10,531 nt of DNA from CAVPKN01 sp963832835. GTDB taxonomy: Bacteria; Chlamydiota; Chlamydiia; Chlamydiales; JAAKFR01. The translations under genes were made by a program, and so were the position numbers. Below, in pieces: positions 6,347 through 10,531 of the stretch. The notes below the pieces were generated by a model. That model did no database searches. It saw only the letters and a list, made by a program, of their open reading frames with translations, and was not told the DNA's origin. Location: positions 1 to 10,531 of the forward strand of contig CAWHVD010000004.1 of NCBI GenBank assembly GCA_963832835.1. Reading direction: 5' to 3'. Positions within the stretch are counted from its first letter, which is position 1. Each line of letters starts with the position of its first letter.

Positions 6347-9300
6347 CTATTTTCTGGCAATCAATTGAATCAACTGTTGAGTCTGCGGGTTCTGATGCCC
6401 CAAAACTTTGGCGCAAAGGATAGAAACCTCCTCTAAAGCTTTGATTTGTGATGGTGGTGCTTTTCCTGCGCAGGTAATCAAGCTTTCCAATACTGCTTCA
6501 ATATAAGGGTGACCTTTACCATATGAGAGAAGGAAAATCCCCAGAGCCTTTTGGTAAAACTCGAGGGCCTGTGTCAACTCCCCAAGGTTTTCATAGACTC
6601 TGCCGATATGACTGTAGCTTGTGGCCACGGAGAGATGGTTTTCACCTAGGAACTGTAGTTCCATCTTCAAAGCTTTTTGTAAGAACTCGAGGGCCTGTGT
6701 CAACTTCCCAAGGTTTTCATAGACTCTGCTGATATTGCTGTAGCTTGCGGCCACAGAGGGATGGTTTTCGCCGAGGATTTGTAACCAAATCTTCAAAGCC
6801 TTGTGGAAAAACTTGAGGGCTTGTGTCAACTCTCCGAGGTTGTCGTAGATACTGCCGATATTATTGTAGCATGCGGCCACATCGAGATGATTCTCACCAT
6901 GCTTGTGCTGAGCGAATGCAAGGGCCTTCAATTGGCGCTTAAGCAATTCTTGATACTGTACCATTTTCGTTTTTATGTCTCCGAGCCGCAGATGCGCATC
7001 GAGATCATTGGGATTCGGAGATACAGCCTGCTGGAGGGCTTCTTGTACTTTGTCATATTGGAGGTCCTGCTCAAAAACAGCTCCGTGGATTTGAGGACCT
7101 TTATCGTAGAACAGGGATTTGCTAAATGACTGGGGATTCTTTGTACGCAAAAACTGCTCAGCACACGAGTGGAAGGGGATCAGCACCTTATAGATGTATT
7201 GGGGATCTTGAGCTTGTTCTTCCTCGATATGCAGGTGAAACTCCCCTCCATTGTGGTAAAAGGTGTGCGCTTCAAAGCGTAGTCTGAGGAGCTGCGAGAG
7301 GGCCTGAGTGAGGTTTTTGGCTCCTTCAGAGCAGAGTAATCCCTTTTGGAGGAGCTGCTGAATCATCCCAAAGGTAGAACACGTGGGAAGTCCACAGAAC
7401 AGGGTAAGACTACCTAAAATGGATTGAAAGGGGCGATAGAGCTCTTTTTTGATGCCGAAATGGTTGTTCTTCTCATTTTCTCTGGCTAGATTGAGCTTAA
7501 GTTCCTCTACATCCCCCCCTTTTCCCTCGAGTAGTTTCATGGCAAGTTTTTGGCAGAAAGGGGTTCGCGTAAAAGAAAAGGAGCCATCTGCCCTGCTATG
7601 CTGATCTTGCTTAGCTTGGTAATATTTCACAAAGAGTCTTTTGTCACCGGCCACATGGCACACAGAAGAGAGGGCATTGGTGACATTGATATCGGCTTCC
7701 ATCCAAGGGACGCTCTGATACTTGGCTAATCCTTCCGGGGTGTCGATGAGCTCATAACGTCCTGGTTTACCGAGCGGGGTATTGCCTCCTGAGTCCATCG
7801 AAAAGCCAGCGGATGTAGGGCTAGCTTCAGGTGATTCTTCATTAAGGAGTGTGCCAAAGAGGGGAAAGAATGTCTCTCCTAAATTGATGATTTTGAGCTC
7901 GACAAGTTCTGCGAGAGTGCGGAAATAGCCGAGATTTTTTTCGGTCTTTTTCCCGATCAGAAAGGCAAAGTTCAGATCGGAATAAGGACACATCTCATTG
8001 CGAGCCATAGAGCCCATCCCCACACAAGACCATTGCACGGGAGCATCTCCTATGAGCCCTTGAGCATCTAGGATAAGGGAGCCTAAAAGCTTTTTGTAGG
8101 AAGCTGTGAGAAAGGGGAGGATGTCTTCAATGGGCTTTTTCTCTTCAAACTCTTTGAAGTAGAGGCTCCGGACATTTTTCAACCATTCTCTGTAATTGAG
8201 CACACTCCCTTTATGGTAATGAGGAACTTTTAACCCTCTGCTGTCTAAAAACAGAGCTTCGATCCGCTCAAGTTTTGCTAACAGGTATTGTTTCAGAAGA
8301 AGATTATCCCCATCTTTCTCCAGGATGGCAAAAGCTCCATTGAGGATTTTAGCGGCTTGTGCCCACTGCCTTTTTTGGATGTAGAGGTCACTGAGCTTTT
8401 CTAGATAAAAGATTTGCTCTTGGTAATTACTTTCTTTCTTGGCCTGTAGAAGTTGGGTGTAGTAATAGCTCTCGACATCTTTGGGTAGCTGATCTGGCTC
8501 TTTAGGTTTGACTCCTAAAAAAAACTGTACAAACGCATCTTGTCCCCAACGGACTGCCAGATCAAAGGGGAGATCGAGTTTCTGATTGGCAATATCTGGC
8601 AAGGCTCCTTTTTGAAGCAGTAGCTGGGCGCTGGCAATATGCCCATGCTTAGCAGCCCAATGCAGGGGGGTGAATCCAAAAGCATTCGAGGCATTAGGAT
8701 CAGCTCCGGCTGCTAACAGAAGCTCTACCACATCCGGTTTATCATGACACCAAACGGCTTTATGGATGGGTTGTTTCCCATCTTCATCGGCGCAGTGAAG
8801 AAGGGGGTATTTGAGAAGTATGGCTACAATGGGCGTGTATCCGTAGAAGGCTGCAACATGGAGGAGGGTGTCTCCCTCTATGCCGACAATGCTAGGATCT
8901 GCTTGGTTAGCGAGCAGGCATTTAACAGCAGAAATGTGACCTTGTGCTACAGCTAAGTAAAGGGGTGTTTTTTTGGACAAGTCTTGGGCATTGATTTTAG
9001 CTCCTGTATCGAGTAGCAGTTCGATATGGTCCACCTGCCCAGCTTGTGCAGCTAGGTGTAGAAGCGTTTGCTTAAACCGGTTGGCCTGATCAGGATCAAG
9101 ACCATTTTCTAGCAAAAACTGCAGGGTGAGAGGACACGGTCTTTTCAGAATCTCTTCGATCAGAACAGTATCTTTTTTAACTTCTTCTAAGAAGAGTTTG
9201 AGCACAGGGATTTGTTCAGAAAAGGCAGCACACTGCAAAGGGGTGGGTTTACCGCTATGAATCATTGCGGGATCTTGCCTGTGGAGCCAAGAGACGATAG

Positions 9301-10420
9301 GGGCGCTACCTTGCATGGCGGCCACATGCAGGGGAGTCCAGCCATCTTTTCTCTCTTTTTTAAGCAGAGTAGACTCTTGAGCTAAAAGCCATTTTAAAAC
9401 AGGAAGCTGGCCTCCTAAGATCGCTGCAAAGAAACAGTTTTCCCCTTGAGCATCCTCTTCTAAAAGACGCATTTTATCTTCCAGAATCCAGCTCTTGACT
9501 TGGGGTAGATCTCCGGCTTGGCAGGAGGCATACAGACCGTCAAAGGTGTAGTTGAGGCTAAGGGAGGGAAGAAGGTCTACGCCAATCTCTACGATAAAGC
9601 TAGGAAGGGCTTGAGCCTTTTGGAATACGACAATCTCATGCCATGCCGGTGGCTGTTTGTGAACACAGGGGTAATAGACCATGCAGTGGGGATTATCTGG
9701 AAGAATAGAAGCGACGGGTATGAAGTGGGTATCGTAGTTTTGATAGGCGCCCTTACACTCTAGCATCTGCATATCAGTACATTTGCCGGGGTAGGGTTTA
9801 TCGCTGACAACAGGATAGGGCTTTCCCATCGAGACCCAGGAAAGAAGAAGAGCTCCCTTGCTATACATCGAGGCGTATTGAGCACTCTCGGTAAAATAGA
9901 TCCCACTTCCAAAATAGCCAATGTCGGTACTACCTGAGCCATGGCCAGAAAAGTATGTCTGTTTGCCAAAGTAGGTAAAGCCGGATGCGCAAATCGATTG
10001 GGATTTTGGTAAAGAGGTGCCATGCCAAAGAGGAAGAACTTTGGCATGATGGAGGATTTGCTCTTCCTGGTCTACCATCACTTGTAAGGGAGAATATACA
10101 GAGGTGAGATCTTTCCAGTTCTCAACCACCTCTTTGCGTTCTGCAGATAGAGATGCTGGCAAAAACTGTTTGGCCTCATGTTCTATATTGCTCAGGTGTG
10201 CTAAAAAGCCCATCTGCAAAGAGCTGTTATAAACATAGGTGATCTTAGTAATGCTAAAACCAGGAGGCTTATCGGCCATAAACTGAGCTAAAACAAATTG
10301 AGATGCAGGATCACTAGGCTCAAGGACAGCAGCTTTAAAGCGAGGGTTCACCGCTTGTAGACGCCCGGAAATCTCAGGGCTCACACGCCACGGAGTTTGG
10401 GGAATATTCGAAGGAATCAT
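6347..10420 (-). CDS. Gene B: PARP-type ADP-ribosyltransferase / ankyrin / DUF294-like nucleotidyltransferase / TPR protein (paralogue of gene A)
   Basis: A 1357-residue paralogue of the facing gene with the same domain order. The PARP domain (~30-282) keeps H133, Y175 and E262 and differs from gene A at only about 27 of 282 positions by my count. Ankyrin repeats follow directly (~288-638) because the palindromic insertion is absent. The nucleotidyltransferase region (~735-1080) is markedly more diverged. It keeps G803-S804, D815 and D876, but the second acidic residue of the signature is N817 (SDLNFAF, where gene A has SDLEFAF), so metal binding and catalysis may be weakened or lost. A 13-residue segment present in gene A (LYLDERRLASLHE) is missing. 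Only three 42-residue TPRs are present (1175-1300), with a NLGELTQALEF consensus unlike gene A's NLGEN(G/N)KALEF, then the shared tail ending LIQLIARK. GAGG lies 5 bases before the ATG. No terminator hairpin is evident after the stop. Confidence 0.93.
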   Translation of the reverse strand: MIPSNIPQTPWRVSPEISGRLQAVNPRFKAAVLEPSDPASQFVLAQFMADKPPGFSITKITYVYNSSLQMGFLAHLSNIEHEAKQFLPASLSAERKEVVENWKDLTSVYSPLQVMVDQEEQILHHAKVLPLWHGTSLPKSQSICASGFTYFGKQTYFSGHGSGSTDIGYFGSGIYFTESAQYASMYSKGALLLSWVSMGKPYPVVSDKPYPGKCTDMQMLECKGAYQNYDTHFIPVASILPDNPHCMVYYPCVHKQPPAWHEIVVFQKAQALPSFIVEIGVDLLPSLSLNYTFDGLYASCQAGDLPQVKSWILEDKMRLLEEDAQGENCFFAAILGGQLPVLKWLLAQESTLLKKERKDGWTPLHVAAMQGSAPIVSWLHRQDPAMIHSGKPTPLQCAAFSEQIPVLKLFLEEVKKDTVLIEEILKRPCPLTLQFLLENGLDPDQANRFKQTLLHLAAQAGQVDHIELLLDTGAKINAQDLSKKTPLYLAVAQGHISAVKCLLANQADPSIVGIEGDTLLHVAAFYGYTPIVAILLKYPLLHCADEDGKQPIHKAVWCHDKPDVVELLLAAGADPNASNAFGFTPLHWAAKHGHIASAQLLLQKGALPDIANQKLDLPFDLAVRWGQDAFVQFFLGVKPKEPDQLPKDVESYYYTQLLQAKKESNYQEQIFYLEKLSDLYIQKRQWAQAAKILNGAFAILEKDGDNLLLKQYLLAKLERIEALFLDSRGLKVPHYHKGSVLNYREWLKNVRSLYFKEFEEKKPIEDILPFLTASYKKLLGSLILDAQGLIGDAPVQWSCVGMGSMARNEMCPYSDLNFAFLIGKKTEKNLGYFRTLAELVELKIINLGETFFPLFGTLLNEESPEASPTSAGFSMDSGGNTPLGKPGRYELIDTPEGLAKYQSVPWMEADINVTNALSSVCHVAGDKRLFVKYYQAKQDQHSRADGSFSFTRTPFCQKLAMKLLEGKGGDVEELKLNLARENEKNNHFGIKKELYRPFQSILGSLTLFCGLPTCSTFGMIQQLLQKGLLCSEGAKNLTQALSQLLRLRFEAHTFYHNGGEFHLHIEEEQAQDPQYIYKVLIPFHSCAEQFLRTKNPQSFSKSLFYDKGPQIHGAVFEQDLQYDKVQEALQQAVSPNPNDLDAHLRLGDIKTKMVQYQELLKRQLKALAFAQHKHGENHLDVAACYNNIGSIYDNLGELTQALKFFHKALKIWLQILGENHPSVAASYSNISRVYENLGKLTQALEFLQKALKMELQFLGENHLSVATSYSHIGRVYENLGELTQALEFYQKALGIFLLSYGKGHPYIEAVLESLITCAGKAPPSQIKALEEVSILCAKVLGHQNPQTQQLIQLIARK
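6521..6898 (-). repeat. Three tandem 126-bp units encoding 42-residue TPRs (gene B)
   Basis: Three in-frame 126-bp units start at 6898 and run down to 6521, encoding GENHxxVAxxYxxIxxVYxNLGxLTQALEF-type repeats. A diverged fourth unit starts at 6520 (GKGHPYIE) and corresponds to the tenth unit of gene A. The unit length and phase match gene A, but LTQ replaces the (G/N)K residues in every unit, showing that each array has been homogenised separately. Confidence 0.92.
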
Positions 10421-10482
10421 ATGTACCTCAAGGATTTGCAGAAGTAGCTTATTGATTTTCTTTAAAAATAGCTAGGGCTATC
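10421..10482 (-). promoter_or_regulatory. Conserved 5' block and ribosome binding site of gene B
   Basis: This is the counterpart of 900-960. Read on the - strand it runs GATAGCCCTAGCT, an A-rich stretch, GCAAATCCTTGAGG and the ATG. GAGG (complement of 10426-10429) is the likely Shine-Dalgarno, at the same distance from the start as in gene A. Similarity to gene A's flank stops at about 10482. The remaining 49 bases to the window end show no recognisable feature, and no promoter can be assigned with confidence. Confidence 0.5.
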
Positions 10483-10531
10483 TGTAACTATTGAGGTATT
10501 CCACCTTACGGTTTGTGAATAATCCTGAAAA

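Noticed and set aside
6054..6416. A complete 120-aa gene starting at the ATG at 6416
   Set aside because: The first ~23 codons lie antisense-sharing the 3' end of gene B's coding sequence in another frame, and only the last ~45 residues resemble anything (IS66 C-terminus). It is treated as a fragment.
1..10531. tRNA, rRNA, riboswitch or replication origin
   Set aside because: No cloverleaf, rRNA core sequence, aptamer-like structure or iteron array was seen on either strand.

Overview
The window is dominated by two very large paralogous genes that converge on each other. Gene A (961-6000, + strand, 1679 aa) and gene B (6347-10420, - strand, 1357 aa) share one architecture: an N-terminal PARP-type ADP-ribosyltransferase domain, about ten ankyrin repeats, a GlnD/DUF294-like nucleotidyltransferase core with its helical region, a C-terminal array of 42-residue kinesin-light-chain-type TPRs, and a short conserved tail. 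No signal peptide or membrane segment is visible in either. A PARP fold joined to ankyrin and TPR repeats is typical of amoeba-associated intracellular bacteria. The DUF294/TPR style fits environmental Chlamydiota (Parachlamydia/Waddlia/Simkania type) best, but Legionellales-like hosts cannot be excluded from sequence alone.

Layout. 1-960 holds no intact gene. It contains the degraded C-terminus of a probable transposase on the - strand (46-369), a probable Tn3-type TnpA C-terminal remnant on the + strand (641-775), two short tandem duplications, and the 5' flank of gene A. Gene A follows. 6001-6346, between the two convergent genes, carries the 3' end of an IS66-family element (transposase C-terminus on the - strand and a GTAAGCG-type terminus at 6021) and a 20-bp inverted repeat. 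Gene B fills the rest, and its 111-bp 5' flank ends the window.

The pair is mosaic. The first ~740 residues (PARP and ankyrin) are about 90% identical, while the nucleotidyltransferase region is clearly more diverged. The TPR arrays differ in number (9 against 3 units) and each array has its own consensus. Gene A also carries a 180-bp in-frame insertion at 1819-2003. It is a long near-perfect inverted repeat flanked by CTTAG direct repeats and absent from gene B, so it looks like a small palindromic mobile element that has become protein coding. Gene B has lost the second acidic residue of its nucleotidyltransferase signature (DLN instead of DLE), so the two proteins may have different catalytic output.

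Working picture (inference): a duplicated family of host-interaction or defence-type proteins combines NAD-dependent ADP-ribosylation with a nucleotidyl-transfer domain and two kinds of protein-binding repeats. It sits in a transposon-littered accessory region where duplication, repeat expansion and element insertion are generating variants.
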